A DNA stretch of 64,000 nucleotides from Hansschlegelia beijingensis (GCF_014196425.1 NZ_JACIDR010000002.1:620001-684000); one strand, 5' to 3'; shown: positions 36,280-47,500, counted from the stretch's first letter. Numbers and translations: made by a program. Notes: a model not told the origin generated them from the letters alone.

Positions 36280-37821
36280 ATGTTCGACGCGCTGACAGAC
36301 CGCCTGAGCGGCATTCTTGACCGGCTCACCCGCCGCGGCGCCCTCACCGAGGCCGACGTCGCGGAGGCGATGCGCGAGGTGCGTCGCGCGCTGCTCGAGG
36401 CTGACGTCGCCCTCGATGTCGCCCGTACGTTCATCGACCGCGTCAAGGAGCGGGCGGTCGGGGTCGACGTCGTCAAGTCCGTCACGCCCGGGCAGATGGT
36501 CGTCAAGATCGTCCATGACGAGCTCGTGGCGATGCTGGGGGCCGACGCCCAGACCATCAGCCTTGCGGCCGCAGCCCCGGTGCCGATCCTGATGGTCGGC
36601 CTGCAGGGCTCGGGCAAGACCACGTCGACGGCCAAGATCGCCTACCGGTTCACGAACCGCGACCGGCGCAAGGTCCTGATGGCCTCGCTCGACACGCGCC
36701 GTCCGGCCGCGATGGAGCAGCTCGCCACGCTCGGGACGCAGACCGGCGTCGCCACGCTGCCGATCGTGCCGGGCCAGTCCGCCGTGCAGATCGCGCGCCG
36801 CGCCATGGAGGCCGGAAGGCTCGGCGGCTACGACGTCGTGCTGCTCGACACCGCTGGCCGAACCACGCTGGACGAGGCCCTGATGGCCGAGGTCGCGGAG
36901 GTCAAGCGCGCGGTCGACCCGCACGAGGTGCTGCTGGTCGCCGACGCGCTGACCGGCCAGGACGCGGTCGTCACCGCCCGCGCCTTCGACGAGGCGCTCG
37001 GCGTCACCGGCATCGTGCTGACCCGTCTGGACGGCGACGGCCGCGGGGGCGCCGCGCTTTCCATGCGGGCCGTGACCGGCAAGCCGATCAAGCTGGTCGG
37101 CGTCGGCGAGAAGTTCGACGCGCTCGACGAGTTCGACCCGCAGCGCATCGCGAACCGCATCCTCGGCATGGGCGACGTGGTCGCGCTGGTTGAGAAGGCG
37201 GCCGCCTCGATCGACGCCGAGCAGGCCCAGAAGGCCGCCGAGCGCATGCGCAAGGGTCAGTTCGACCTGAACGACCTGAAGGAGCAGCTCGGCCAGATGC
37301 AGAAGCTCGGCGGCATGTCGGGCGTGATGTCGCTGATGCCGGGCGTCGCAAACCTCAAGAAGCAGCTCGCGGGCGCCAATCTCGACGAGAGCATGTTCAA
37401 GCGGCAGGCGGCGATCATCGACTCGATGACCAAGGCCGAGCGGCGCAATCCCGACCTCCTCAAGGCGAGCCGCAAGAAGCGCATCGCCGCCGGTTCGGGG
37501 ACCAAGGTCGAGGACGTCAACAAGCTCCTCAAGATGCACCGCCAGATGGCGGACATGATGAAGATGATGGGCAAGGGCGCGAAGTCCGGTCGCGGCCCGC
37601 TCGCTGGCCTCGGAGCGGCGCTCGGGTTCGGCGGCGGCGCCCCGCAGATTCCGCCGGAAGCGCTTGAGGATCTGAAGAAGGGCAAGATGCCGCAAGGCCT
37701 GCCGCCTGGTTTCCCGGGCGGCCCCGGCGGCGGGCTGCCGCCCGGTTTTCCGGGCATGGGCGGCGGACTGCCGAAATTGCCCGGCCTCGGCGGCTTCCCC
37801 GGCCTCGGCAAGAAGAAGTGA
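36280..37821 (+). CDS. ffh: Signal recognition particle protein Ffh
   Basis: GTPase subunit of SRP that binds signal peptides and 4.5S RNA. The 513-residue protein has an N domain, a G domain with GLQGSGKT (107-114), DTRRPAAMEQL and DTAGRT, and a methionine-rich M domain (about 320-455) including GSGTKVEDVNKLLK and MADMMKMMGKG. A glycine/proline-rich tail with repeated PGG/GLPPGFPG units (about 470-513) is longer than in E. coli. A GGAAGGAA ribosome-binding site precedes the ATG. First gene of the ffh-rpsP-rimM series. Confidence 0.97.
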   Translation: MFDALTDRLSGILDRLTRRGALTEADVAEAMREVRRALLEADVALDVARTFIDRVKERAVGVDVVKSVTPGQMVVKIVHDELVAMLGADAQTISLAAAAPVPILMVGLQGSGKTTSTAKIAYRFTNRDRRKVLMASLDTRRPAAMEQLATLGTQTGVATLPIVPGQSAVQIARRAMEAGRLGGYDVVLLDTAGRTTLDEALMAEVAEVKRAVDPHEVLLVADALTGQDAVVTARAFDEALGVTGIVLTRLDGDGRGGAALSMRAVTGKPIKLVGVGEKFDALDEFDPQRIANRILGMGDVVALVEKAAASIDAEQAQKAAERMRKGQFDLNDLKEQLGQMQKLGGMSGVMSLMPGVANLKKQLAGANLDESMFKRQAAIIDSMTKAERRNPDLLKASRKKRIAAGSGTKVEDVNKLLKMHRQMADMMKMMGKGAKSGRGPLAGLGAALGFGGGAPQIPPEALEDLKKGKMPQGLPPGFPGGPGGGLPPGFPGMGGGLPKLPGLGGFPGLGKKK

Positions 37822-37848
37822 ACTGAGCGCATCAACCACCGCCGTCAT

Positions 37849-37925
37849 GGTCCGGCTTGACCGGACCATCCACGCCGACGTCGCGCTCGACGTCGAGCCT
37901 GGGTCCTCCGGTCGAGCCGGAGGAC
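37849..37925. repeat. Double palindromic intergenic element between ffh and rpsP
   Basis: Two perfect hairpins in tandem: GGTCCGG/CCGGACC with loop CTTGA (37849-37867), and GTCCTCCGG/CCGGAGGAC with loop TCGAG (37903-37925). The layout and the GGCTTGACC / GTCGAGCC centres resemble the dispersed palindromic intergenic mosaics of Rhizobiales. It could fold into a strong RNA structure between two co-transcribed genes. Confidence 0.6.
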
Positions 37926-37965
37926 GACGTAGTTCTGAAATGTCTGACTGAAGGAATCGAAGACA

Positions 37966-38325
37966 ATGGCCCTCAAGATCCGTCTGGCGCGCGGCGGCGC
38001 CAAGAAGCGTCCGTTCTACCGCATCGTGATTGCGGACTCGCGCTACCCGCGCGACGGCCGCTTCATCGAGCGCATCGGTTCGTTCGACCCGCTGCTCGCC
38101 AAGGACCACGCCGACCGCGTCAAGCTCGACCTCGACAAGGCCAAGGAGTGGCTCGCCAAGGGCGCGACCCCGACCGACCGCGTGCACCGCTTCCTCGACG
38201 CCGCCGGCCTGCTGAAGCGCGACCCGCGCAACAACCCGAAGAAGGGCGAGCCGGGCAAGAAGGCCCAGGAGCGCGCCGAGGCCGCCAAGGCGGCCGCCGG
38301 CGGCGGCGACGAAGCCGCGGCGTAA
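37966..38325 (+). CDS. rpsP: 30S ribosomal protein S16
   Basis: Ribosomal assembly protein of the 30S body. The N-terminal 80 residues are canonical: [40 protein letters not shown], and [19 protein letters not shown]. The 119-residue length reflects an alanine/lysine-rich tail typical of alphaproteobacteria. A GAAGGAATC site lies about 13 nt upstream of the ATG. It is flanked on both sides by palindromic elements. Confidence 0.98.
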   Translation: MALKIRLARGGAKKRPFYRIVIADSRYPRDGRFIERIGSFDPLLAKDHADRVKLDLDKAKEWLAKGATPTDRVHRFLDAAGLLKRDPRNNPKKGEPGKKAQERAEAAKAAAGGGDEAAA

Positions 38326-38502
38326 GCCGGAACCGACGTCGTCCCGGCCGAGGCTTCGCCGAGCGCCGGGAGCGTCTCCTGAACCCTGGTCCGTCGTGAT
38401 CCGGCTTCGCCGGGTCATCTGCGCCGGACCGGGGCCAAGGCCGCCGAGATCCGTCCTCCGGCTCGCCGGCGGACGGCGCGTCCCCTTACTGGCTTGAGAC
38501 TG
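38326..38502. repeat. Palindromic intergenic element between rpsP and rimM
   Basis: Several GC-rich inverted repeats occur here, the clearest at 38451-38476 (CCGTCC-T-CCGGC / GCCGG-C-GGACGG). A weaker hairpin lies at about 38399-38419. The composition and GGCTTCGCC-type centres resemble the element between ffh and rpsP. No gene is visible. Confidence 0.5.
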
Positions 38503-39039
38503 ATGGCCTCCCGCCTTGTTCAGATCGGCGTCTTCGGCGCGCCTCACGGCGTGCGCGGAGAGCTGCGCGTCAAGTCGTTCACGGCCGATCCGCAGGCGCT
38601 CGCCGGCTACCGGCCGCTGACGGACGAGGCGGGGGCGCGCCGCTTTGAAGTGGCCAGCGCCAGGCTTCTCAAGGACGACATGCTGGTCGTCCGGCTCAAG
38701 GACTTCGGGGACCGCGACGCCGCCGCGGCGCTGACTGGCGTCGGCCTGTTCGTTCCCCGCGAGGCCTTGCCTCCCGCCGAGGACGAGGACGAATTCTACT
38801 ACGCCGACCTCGTCGGCCTCCGGGCCGAGACGGTCGACGGCGCGCGCCTGGGCGAGGTGGTCGCAGTGACGAATTTCGGCGCCGACGACCTTCTGGAGAT
38901 ACGGCTCGATCGCGGCCGGCGCACGATCTACCTGCCGTTCACCAAGGCGGTCGCGCCGCTGGTCGACATCGCGGGCGGCCGCGTGGTTGTCCAGCCGCCC
39001 GAGGGCGCGCTCGACGAGCCGACCCCCGAGGGGCGCTAG
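38503..39039 (+). CDS. rimM: Ribosome maturation factor RimM
   Basis: Assists 30S head maturation by binding S19. The 178-residue protein has the N-terminal RimM barrel (VQIGVFGAPHGVRGELRVKSFT) and a C-terminal PRC-barrel-like domain (YYADLVGL, LGEVVAVTNFGADDLLEI, YLPFTKAVAPLVDI). ATG start. Usually trmD and rplS follow; here the next gene is the convergent GNAT gene, 4 bp away, so the conserved series ends at rimM. Confidence 0.96.
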   Translation: MASRLVQIGVFGAPHGVRGELRVKSFTADPQALAGYRPLTDEAGARRFEVASARLLKDDMLVVRLKDFGDRDAAAALTGVGLFVPREALPPAEDEDEFYYADLVGLRAETVDGARLGEVVAVTNFGADDLLEIRLDRGRRTIYLPFTKAVAPLVDIAGGRVVVQPPEGALDEPTPEGR

Positions 39040-39043
39040 CCTC

Positions 39044-40198
39044 TCAGATCTCCTTCTCGAAGATCCGCCATACCTTGGTCTTCTCGGCCGGCATGCTCCG
39101 GACGAGGTTGAGGATCGACCTGTTGTCCTCGAGCATCCAGCTCACCTCGAGGCGCCGGCAGCCAGCCTTCCTGGCCTTCTCGATCGCGTCCGCCAGCAGA
39201 ACGGCCGCCGCCATGGCCCCGACCCGGGTGCCGCGCCAGGCGCGGCGCACCCCGATGATCGGCACCCGCACGCGCGAAACGCCGGAGACCTTGAGCCGCC
39301 AGATCAGCTTCGCCCAGCCGAACGGCATGAGCTTGCCGCCGAGGTCATGGACCGCCTCGTTGAGGTCGGGCGCCATGCACAGGACGCCGATCGGCTCGCC
39401 GCGCCAGTCCGCCAGCGTCGTCCAGTCCGGCGGCACGATCTGCTGCGCGAGCTCGGCGAGGAACTTCGCCTCCTCGTACGACACCGGCGCCGAGCCCCAG
39501 TTCACAGACCAGGCGTCGTTGTAGACCTCGTTCAGCTCGCGGGCCGCGTTGGGTCCCTGCGCGCGCCGGAGCTTCAGGTCGTCGGACCCGGACCACCGGG
39601 CGCGCACGGCCGCGACGCGGCTCGGGAGCTGGCTCTCCGCGATCGACCCTTCGTAGCCGACGATGTCCTTGATAGGCCGGAAGCCGAGGCGCGCCAGCTG
39701 CCGCGCATAATAGGGCGGCGCGAAATTGGTATGGGTGGTCGAGGGCGTCTCATAGCCTTCGACCAGCAGCCCGCACTCATGGTTGACCGAGGCGCTGAAC
39801 GGCCCCGTCACCCGGCTCAGCCCGTGCGAGCGCAGGAAATCCGCCGCGACGGCGAACAGCGCGTCCCACACCGGGTCGTCGTCCACGGCCTCAAGGAAGC
39901 CGAAGTGCCCGGTGGCGTCGTGGTACTTGGCGAGGTGCGCGTTGTGCTTGACCGCGTAGATGCGGCCGACCGGCTCGCCGCCGCGGAAGGCCACCCAGGC
40001 CTGACCCTCGTTCTCGCGCGCGAACGGCGTCACGCGCGGGGTCAGGACGTCATAGGTCTCCTTGAGCAGCGGCGGCGCGTAGTTCGGCTCGTGGCCCTGC
40101 GCTTTCAGCGCGGCGCGCCAGAACGGCTTGACGTCAGCCCTGGTGGCGACAGGCCGGATCTCGACCGCGCCACCCGGGACCCTGGTCGCCGACGCCAA
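39044..40198 (-). CDS. GNAT-fold acyltransferase in the PKS-oxoamine synthase operon (ceramide-synthase-like role suspected)
   Basis: A 384-residue protein. The C-terminal part (about 240-380) shows GNAT-like features, VPIIGVRRAWRGTRVGAM followed by EVSWMLEDNRSILN, matching acyl-CoA-binding motif A and motif B. The N-terminal 200 residues form a second domain (IRPVATRADVKPFW, RIYAVKHNAHLAKY, GPFSASVNHECGLLVEG). No ATG is available; a TTG 5 bp after the oxoamine synthase stop is the likely start, and a CTG overlapping that stop is the alternative. Bacterial ceramide synthases of the Caulobacter type are GNAT-fold enzymes; together with the upstream PLP enzyme this suggests N-acylation of an amino-lipid. 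The family is recognised, the role is inferred. Confidence 0.7.
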   Translation of the reverse strand: MASATRVPGGAVEIRPVATRADVKPFWRAALKAQGHEPNYAPPLLKETYDVLTPRVTPFARENEGQAWVAFRGGEPVGRIYAVKHNAHLAKYHDATGHFGFLEAVDDDPVWDALFAVAADFLRSHGLSRVTGPFSASVNHECGLLVEGYETPSTTHTNFAPPYYARQLARLGFRPIKDIVGYEGSIAESQLPSRVAAVRARWSGSDDLKLRRAQGPNAARELNEVYNDAWSVNWGSAPVSYEEAKFLAELAQQIVPPDWTTLADWRGEPIGVLCMAPDLNEAVHDLGGKLMPFGWAKLIWRLKVSGVSRVRVPIIGVRRAWRGTRVGAMAAAVLLADAIEKARKAGCRRLEVSWMLEDNRSILNLVRSMPAEKTKVWRIFEKEI

Positions 40199-40203
40199 GC
40201 GGG

Positions 40204-41592
40204 TCAGCTCGGCCGGGTCGCTTTGGCCAGGGCTGCGGCCATCTTGATGCCGAACCCCGCCTTCGCCAGCTTCGCGTGCTCGTCGGCGGTGATCGCGACC
40301 GCCTCGTCTATCTGCTCCGGCGTGTGCTCGCTGGTGATGAAGAAGCGCAGCCGAGCCGAGCGCTCCGGCACCGCCGGATGGATGATCGGAAGCGCGTTCA
40401 CGCCGCGCTCCAGCAGCCTGTTGGACAGGTGGACGGCCCGCAGCGAGTCGCCGACCATCACGGGCACGATGGCGAGCCCGGTGCTGGAGCCGACGTCGAG
40501 ACCCGCCTCCTTGGCCTTCTCGACGAAGCGCACGCCGTTGGCGCGCAGCTGCGTCACCCGCTCCGGCTCCCGCTCCAGCAGGTCGAAGCAGGCGATCGCG
40601 GCGGCCGCGACCGCGGGCGGCATGCCGACCGAATAGACGAAGCCGGGGGCGGTGAACTTGAGGTATTCGACGAGCGCCGCCGAGCCGGCGATGAAGCCGC
40701 CGCAACCCGACAGCGTCTTGGACAGCGTGCCCATCCAGATGTCGACGTCGCGCGGGTCGACGCCGCATTCCTCGGCGACGCCGTGGCCGGTCTTGCCCAG
40801 AACGCCGAGCGAATGGGCCTCGTCGACCATCAGCCAGAAGCCGTAGCGGTCGCGCAGCGAGACCAGGCGCGCGAGATCCGGGAAGTCGCCGTCCATGCTG
40901 TAGAGGCCTTCCACGGCGACCAGCACGCGCTCATGCGAATGGGCCTGCTGGGCGAGGATCTCCTCCAGCGCGTCGAGGTCGTTGTGCGGAAACAGCCTGC
41001 GGGTGGCGCCCGACAGCGTCGCGCCGACCACGATCGAGTTGTGGGCGAGCGAGTCGTAGACGATGAGGTCCTTCGGACGCATCAGGTGGCCGATCGCGGC
41101 CACGTTGGTGGCGTGGCCGCTGACGAAGGCGATCGCGGCCTCGACGCCGTAGAAGTCCGCGATGCGGCGCTCGAGCTCCCGATGGATCGGGCGCTCGCCG
41201 GCGACGAGGCGGCTCGCCGAGACCGAGACGCCGTAGTGGTCGATCGCGGCCTTGGCCGCTGCGGCGACCTCCGGATGACCGTTCAGGCCGAGATAGTTGT
41301 AGGAGGCGAAGTTGATGTCGGTGCGGCCGTCGATATGCGTGGTCGCTCCCGCGACTCCGTCGTGGAGGCGGAAGAACGGGTTCGTCACCCCGAGCAGGTC
41401 GGTGACCGCCTGCTGGGTCTTGATGTCCTTCAGCTCCTGAAGGTCGGCGAAGCGGTCGTTGCGCTTGCGCGCCGGCCGCGCGGCGGCGGCCGTCTCGCCG
41501 CGCGCCTCCGGCTTCGGGGTCGCGCGCAGCGCGCCCAGGATGCCGTCCTTGGCCGAACGGGAGAGTGCGCCGATTCCGCGCCGGCCGCTCAT
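40204..41592 (-). CDS. Alpha-oxoamine synthase (serine palmitoyltransferase/FUM8-like PLP enzyme)
   Basis: A 462-residue fold-type-I PLP enzyme. Core motifs: NFASYNYLGLNGHP, SGHATNVAAI, VEGLYSMDGD, VDEAHSLG (Asp257, His260) and the Schiff-base Lys292 in GTLSKTLSGCGG. An N-terminal extension of about 50 residues, basic and Ala/Arg-rich, is absent from BioF of this genome. The superfamily joins an acyl thioester with an amino acid with loss of CO2. The ATG overlaps the PKS stop (ATGA), so the enzyme is translationally coupled to the PKS and is the obvious off-loading enzyme for its ACP-bound chain. The amino acid used (Ser, Ala or Gly) cannot be read. Confidence 0.85.
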   Translation of the reverse strand: MSGRRGIGALSRSAKDGILGALRATPKPEARGETAAAARPARKRNDRFADLQELKDIKTQQAVTDLLGVTNPFFRLHDGVAGATTHIDGRTDINFASYNYLGLNGHPEVAAAAKAAIDHYGVSVSASRLVAGERPIHRELERRIADFYGVEAAIAFVSGHATNVAAIGHLMRPKDLIVYDSLAHNSIVVGATLSGATRRLFPHNDLDALEEILAQQAHSHERVLVAVEGLYSMDGDFPDLARLVSLRDRYGFWLMVDEAHSLGVLGKTGHGVAEECGVDPRDVDIWMGTLSKTLSGCGGFIAGSAALVEYLKFTAPGFVYSVGMPPAVAAAAIACFDLLEREPERVTQLRANGVRFVEKAKEAGLDVGSSTGLAIVPVMVGDSLRAVHLSNRLLERGVNALPIIHPAVPERSARLRFFITSEHTPEQIDEAVAITADEHAKLAKAGFGIKMAAALAKATRPS

Positions 41593-44500
41593 CCGGTGAC
41601 GTGCCCGAGCGTCGCGCGGCGCGCTTCGACGGCTTCGCTGAACTCGGCGAGTTCCGCGTGAGCGACGTCGTCGCCGATGTGACGGTTGACGAGGTCGGCG
41701 TTGACCGAGCCCGCCTCGGCGCCCGCGTCCGGCTCATGGATGCGGCTGACGATCGACTGCGCGATCGTGGTCAGCGTCGTCGAGTCGCCGATCGCCACGA
41801 GCGGCAGCTCGATGTCGAAGCGACGTTCGACGCTCATCCGCAGCTCGAGGCCCATCAGCGAGTCCATCCCAAGTTCTGCGAGCGGCCGCTGCGGAGAAAT
41901 CTCCTTGGCCGGCAGCTTGAGGATGCGCCCGACCTCGCCGGCGAGGATCTCCGCCACGATGTCGCGCGCCTCGCGGGCGTCCTTGCCGCGGACGAGCGCG
42001 GCGAGGTCGATCGTCTCGACGGAGTCCTGCGGCCCCATCTCGGCGCCAGCCACCACCTGGGCGAACATCGGCGACGCCAGGAAGGCGAGATCGCGCCGCG
42101 CCGCGCCCCAGTCGAGCGGGGCGATCGTGATCACCGCGGTCTCGAGGCGGAGGTCGTCATGTGCGAGCACGCGGCCCAGTCCCTCCAGCGCCTCGGCGCC
42201 CGAGAGGGTCTGATAGCCGAGACGCTTCTGGATCTTCTCCTTCACCTCGCCGGTGCGGGCCAGGTAGCCCACGTCGCCGAGCGCGCCCCAGGCGATCGCG
42301 AGGCCCGGAAGCCCCTCGCGCCGACGCACGCGAACCAGCGACTCGAGCCACATGTTGGCCGCGACATAGTTCGACTGGCCCGGATTGCCGATCACCGTCG
42401 TGGCCGAGGAATAGACCACGAACTGCTTTACCGGGTCCTGGCGCGTCAGCTTGTCGAGCGCATGCGCGCCGTCGATCTTCGGCCGCAGCACGGCCTCGAA
42501 CCGCGCCTCGTCGAGATTGGCGAGCAGCGCGTCGTCGAGCACCATGGCCACGTGCCAGACCCCGCCGATCGGACCGAGGTCGCGGCGGGTCTCGTCGAGC
42601 GCCTTCTCCAGAGCGGCGGCGTCCGCGGCGTCGCAGGCGAACACCTTGACCTTGGCGCCGGCCGCCTCGACGCGGGCGACGCCGTCTCGGGCCGCCTGGG
42701 TGGAGGCGCCGGAGCGGCCGATCAGGGCGATCCTGTCGGCTCCGTTGGCGACCAGCCATTCGGCGGTCGCGAGCCCGAACCCGCCGAGGCCGCCGACCAG
42801 CACATGCGCGCCCTCGGCCGCGCGGAACGCGGGCGGCGTGGTCTCGCCGAGCTGGGCCGGGTCGAGCGGCCGCACCACGATCTTGCCGACATGGCCGGAC
42901 TGCTGCATCAGCCGGAAGGCGTCGCCGATGTCGTTCGCCTCATAGGCCCGGTAGGGCAGCGGCGCGAACACGCCCTTGTCGAACAGCTTCATGCACTCGC
43001 CGAACAGGCGCTGGCCGAGATCCCCGCGGTGGATCAGCAGCTGATCGGCGTCGATGCCGAAATAGCTGATGTTGCGGCGGAACGGACGGAGCCCGAGACG
43101 GCTGTTGGCGTAGTAGTCGCGCTTGCCGAGCTCGAGGAAGCGGCCGAACGGGCGCAGCACGCTCAGGGAGCGCTCCATCGCCTCGCCGAACAGCGAATTC
43201 AGCACCACGTCGACGCCTTCGCCGCCGGTGAGCTTCTTCACCTCGTCGACGAACTCGAGGCTGCGGCTCGACAGAACGTGCGTCGCGCCGAGCGCGCGCA
43301 GCAGGTCCCGCTTCTCGTCGGAGCCGGCCGTCGCGATGACCTTGGCGCCCTTCCAGAGCGCGATCTGCAGCGCCGCAAGTCCGACGCCTCCGGCGCCGCC
43401 ATGGATCAGCACCCACTCGCCGCGCCGAAGCTGGGCGAGATGCTGGAGCGCATAATAGGCGGTGAGGAAGCACACCGGGATCGTCGCGCCTTCCTCGAAA
43501 TTGATCGAGTCCGGCAGCGGGGCCACGGCGGTTTCAGACGTCACGACGCGCGACGCGAAGGCCCCGGAGGCGAACGCCACGACGCGGTCGCCGACCCGGT
43601 AGCGCTTCACGCCCGGCCCGACGGCGGTCACGACGCCGGCGCATTCGATGCCAAGCCCGGGACCGGCGAAGCCGTCCTCGAGCGCTTCTTCGGGCAGAAG
43701 GCCGAGAGCCCACATCACGTCGCGGAAGTTCAGGCCGACGGCGGAGACATCGATCGCGACCTCGCCCTCGGCAGGGTCGAGGGCCGGCGCGGCGACCCAG
43801 GACAGGTCGTCGAGGCCGCCGTCGCGGCCGGATTCGAGCGCCGCGACGCGAGCGCCCTCGGCGTCGGAGGCGGCGACCGGGAATTCCGGCAGGCCGGGCC
43901 GGAGCCGCGGGGCCAGAACGCCCTCGGAGGTGATCGCGAGTTCGACGTCATCCTTGGGCGCGGCGAGTTCGGCCGCCACGGCGCGAGCCGCATCGTCCAG
44001 GCTGAGCTGCGAGGACACGTCCAGCAGACGGATGTCCACGCCGCGCAGCTCGTTGCGCACGACGCGAAGGAAACCGGTCAGCGCGGCCTGTTCCGGACGA
44101 TCCTCTCCCGCGCCAAGGCCGCCCGCGAGCGCGCCGGGCGCGACCACCCAGAGGCGCGCCGACACGTCATGCACCGCGCGGGCGAGCGACAGCAGCCGTC
44201 CCGCCCGGTCCGCGGTCGCGGCCGACAGCGCGCCTTCGGCCGCGTCGAACACAGCGATCACGTCGGCCGAGGCCCCGGTCGCTCCCTTGGCGGGGGCCCG
44301 CAGCCCGAGCTCGGCCGCCGGGGCCCAGCCCTGCTCGGCATGGGCATGGCCATTGGTCTTGCCGTTCGAGCGCCCAGCGCCGGCGGGCGCCTGATGCACA
44401 GTGACCGGTCGGCCGAGACCTTCGATCGCACGCGCGATCGCGAGCGAAAGCCCTTCGGCCGCGCCGGGGGTCTCGGCCACGAGCACGAGCGGCGCGACAT

Positions 44501-47500
44501 GCGCGGCCGCTTCGACGGCCGCGGTCGCGCGCCGCCGCTTGGCGGCGAGCACGAGCGAGATCGGCGAGCGCGCGCCCGCGACAGGGGCGATCGCCTGATC
44601 GGGAAGCCGGGCGTCGCCGAGGTCGGCCGTCCAGTCCGCCGAGGACCTCGCGCCGCCGACCGGGAATTCCGGCGAGGCGGAGCGCTCGAACCAGCCGGCC
44701 TGCACGCCGAACACGACGTCCAGGAACGGGGTGGGCTCCAGAGCCGCCAGCACGAGCCGTCCGCCGTCCGCGATCCGGGCGCCGAGACGGCGCATGGCGT
44801 CGGACGCAGCGACCGTGGCGCCCCAGCCGAGCGAGCCGACCACGAGGTCGAACCTGCCGACATCCGCGCCGTCGGCGGCGAGGTCGAACTGCTCGACCGT
44901 GACGTTTGGCTCGCCCGCGAAGGCGAAGCGCAGCCGCTCCGCCGCGGTCGCGTCCGGATCCGTCACCACCAGGGTGACGCGTGGATCGCGCGCGAGCGGG
45001 GCGAGCCGGCGGGTCAGCGCGCCGGAGCCGGCGCCGATCTCGAGGATGCGGATAGGCTGGCCGGCGGGGCTCTGCGCGACCAGGTCGGCGGCCGTCTCGG
45101 CCACGGCCGTGACGCCGGCGGAGACCAGCGGCGCCGCGCTGCCGGCGTGGGCCAGCGTGGAGGCGCCATAGGGCGACGCGAGCGGGCCGTCCCTGAGGGC
45201 CTTCGGCAGCAGGACCGCGGCGCGCGTCGCGAACACGCATTCGGCGCCGCGATCGGGGAAGTCGGCGATGATCGTGCGGATGATCTCGGCCGACGGCGGC
45301 AGGCCGGTCTTGGCCACGAGCGTCCAGACGTCGCCCTGGGCCGTCGCGTGACCCTGATGCTCCAGCAGCCCGAGCAGGCTGTAGGCGAGCGGCGCAGAGG
45401 CGGCGGCCAGCCGGCCTCGCTTGATGAGGTCCGCGATCGCGCCCTGGCGCTTTCGGCCAAAGATCGCCGACAGGCTTTCATGCGCGGCCGCGACCGCGAA
45501 GGCTTCCAGAAGAAGGTCGTCTTCCGGCCGCTCGACGTCGCCCGTCGCGGTCAGGCCGAGAGCCGCCGCCCTTGCGGCGAGCTCCTCGCCGGTCGGGGCC
45601 GGGGCCGAGGCCCCCTCGGAGGCCCCCACAAGCGCCGGAGCGTAATGGTAGGACAGCCGCCCGAGCGGCGTACGCCGGGACAGCGTGACCGCGCGGAAGC
45701 GCGCGTCCGCCAGCACCGCGACGATCTCGCCGTCGGCGCCCAGGATCGTGAAGGTCGCGTCGATCGAGCGCGGGCTGAGGCGGCGCACCACGATTTCCGC
45801 GCCCGCGATGGCCGCGCCCGGCTTGAGCAGCCGCAGCGAGCCGAAACGCATCGGCAGGTACGTCACGTCCGGCCGGTCGCCATGAACGCCGAACAGCGTC
45901 AGCAGGGCGTGGAAGCAGGAGTCGAAATCGGCCGGGTGCAGGCCGTAGCGCGCGTCGCGCTCGCCCTTGCGGTCGCCCTCCGGACGGAGGCGGACGGACA
46001 GGCGGTCGGGCCCATAGCGAACCACGTGATCGACGACCTGGAACGCCGGGCCGAAGTCGAGGCCGTGGGCCTCGGCGCGGGCGTAGAGGTCCGCGGCGCG
46101 GAAGATCTCGCCGTCATGCGCAGGGGTCGACGGCGTCTGCGCGGCGACGGTCGGCGGGGCGGAGACCCGGCCGGTGGCATGCAGCACCCAGCCGTCGTCT
46201 CGCAGGCGCGGACGGCTAAGGATCTCGACGGTCCGGCTCTCGGGAGACACGCGGGTGCGGATTTCCGACATGGAGTCGGGTTCAAGCGTCAGCGCGTGCG
46301 GGATTTCGAAGTCCGCAAGCTCCACCACGTCGGCCTTGAGCCAGCCGCGGCCTGCCGCGAGCGCCATCTCGGCAAGCGCCGCGCCGGGCACGATCACGCG
46401 GCCCGAGACCTTGTGGTCCCCGAGAAGCGGGACGACGGCGGCGTCGAGATGAGCAGTCCACTCGTCCGAATCCGCGCGCAGTCGCGAGCCGATCAGCGGA
46501 TGCGGGTCGAAGCCCCGGTAGAAGGACTGCGCCTCCGCGGTCGCGCCGACCGCGAAACGGGTGTTCTGCCACGGGTAAGTGGGCAGGCGGACCGCCGAGC
46601 CGTCGAGCTTCCCGAAGGCCAGCTCGCGGTCGACCCGGCCGCCCTTGGCGATGACGCGGGCCACCGCGCGGCGGAGCGGATCATGCTCGCCGGCGCCGTG
46701 GTCGTCGCAGGACAGCACGCCGCCGGTCACTTCCGCGGCCGCGAGGCAGTCGCTCAGATAGGTCTGAAGCACCGGCCGCGGACCGATCTCCACGAACACC
46801 CGCGCGCCTTCTTCGACCGCGGCCGCGACCGCATCGGCGAAGCGCACAGGCCGGCGAACGTTCTCCCACCAGTAGTCGGCGCCGAGCTCGGCTCCGTCGA
46901 TCACCGCGCCCGTGACGCTCGACACGAAGGTGCGCTGGGTGGCGCCCGGCTGCAGGCCGGCGAGATCGGCCAGCAGCGGCTCCTTCACGGCGTCGATCAG
47001 GCCGGTGTGGAACGGATAGTCGATGTCGAGCACGCGCACCGGCACGCGCCGGGTGCGGGCGAAGCGGCTGAGCTCCTTGATCTCGGACTCCGGCCCCGAG
47101 ATCGTGATCGAGCGCTCGCTGTTGATCGCCGCGATCTCGACATTGGCGAAACCGCCGTCGCGCAGCAGCGCGCTGACTTCCTGCGCCGGCAGCAGAACGG
47201 CGGCCATCGTGCCGTTCTTCCAGGCGATCTCCTGGTGAACGCTGCGCGAATGAACGACCGCCACAGCCTGGTCGAGCGTCAAGGCGCCGGAGGCGGCGGC
47301 GGCCGCGACCTCGCCCACCGAATGGCCGAGCACGATATCCGGCGTCAGCCCCTCGGCGGCGAGCGCCGCGGTGGTCGCCACCTGCACAGCGAACATCAGC
47401 GGCTGCGCGGTCTCGGCGCGGCGCAGACGGTCGGGAAGGTCGTCGGCGAACAGCGCGTCCGCGATCGACCATTTGGCGAGCGCGGCGAAGCGCGCGTCGA

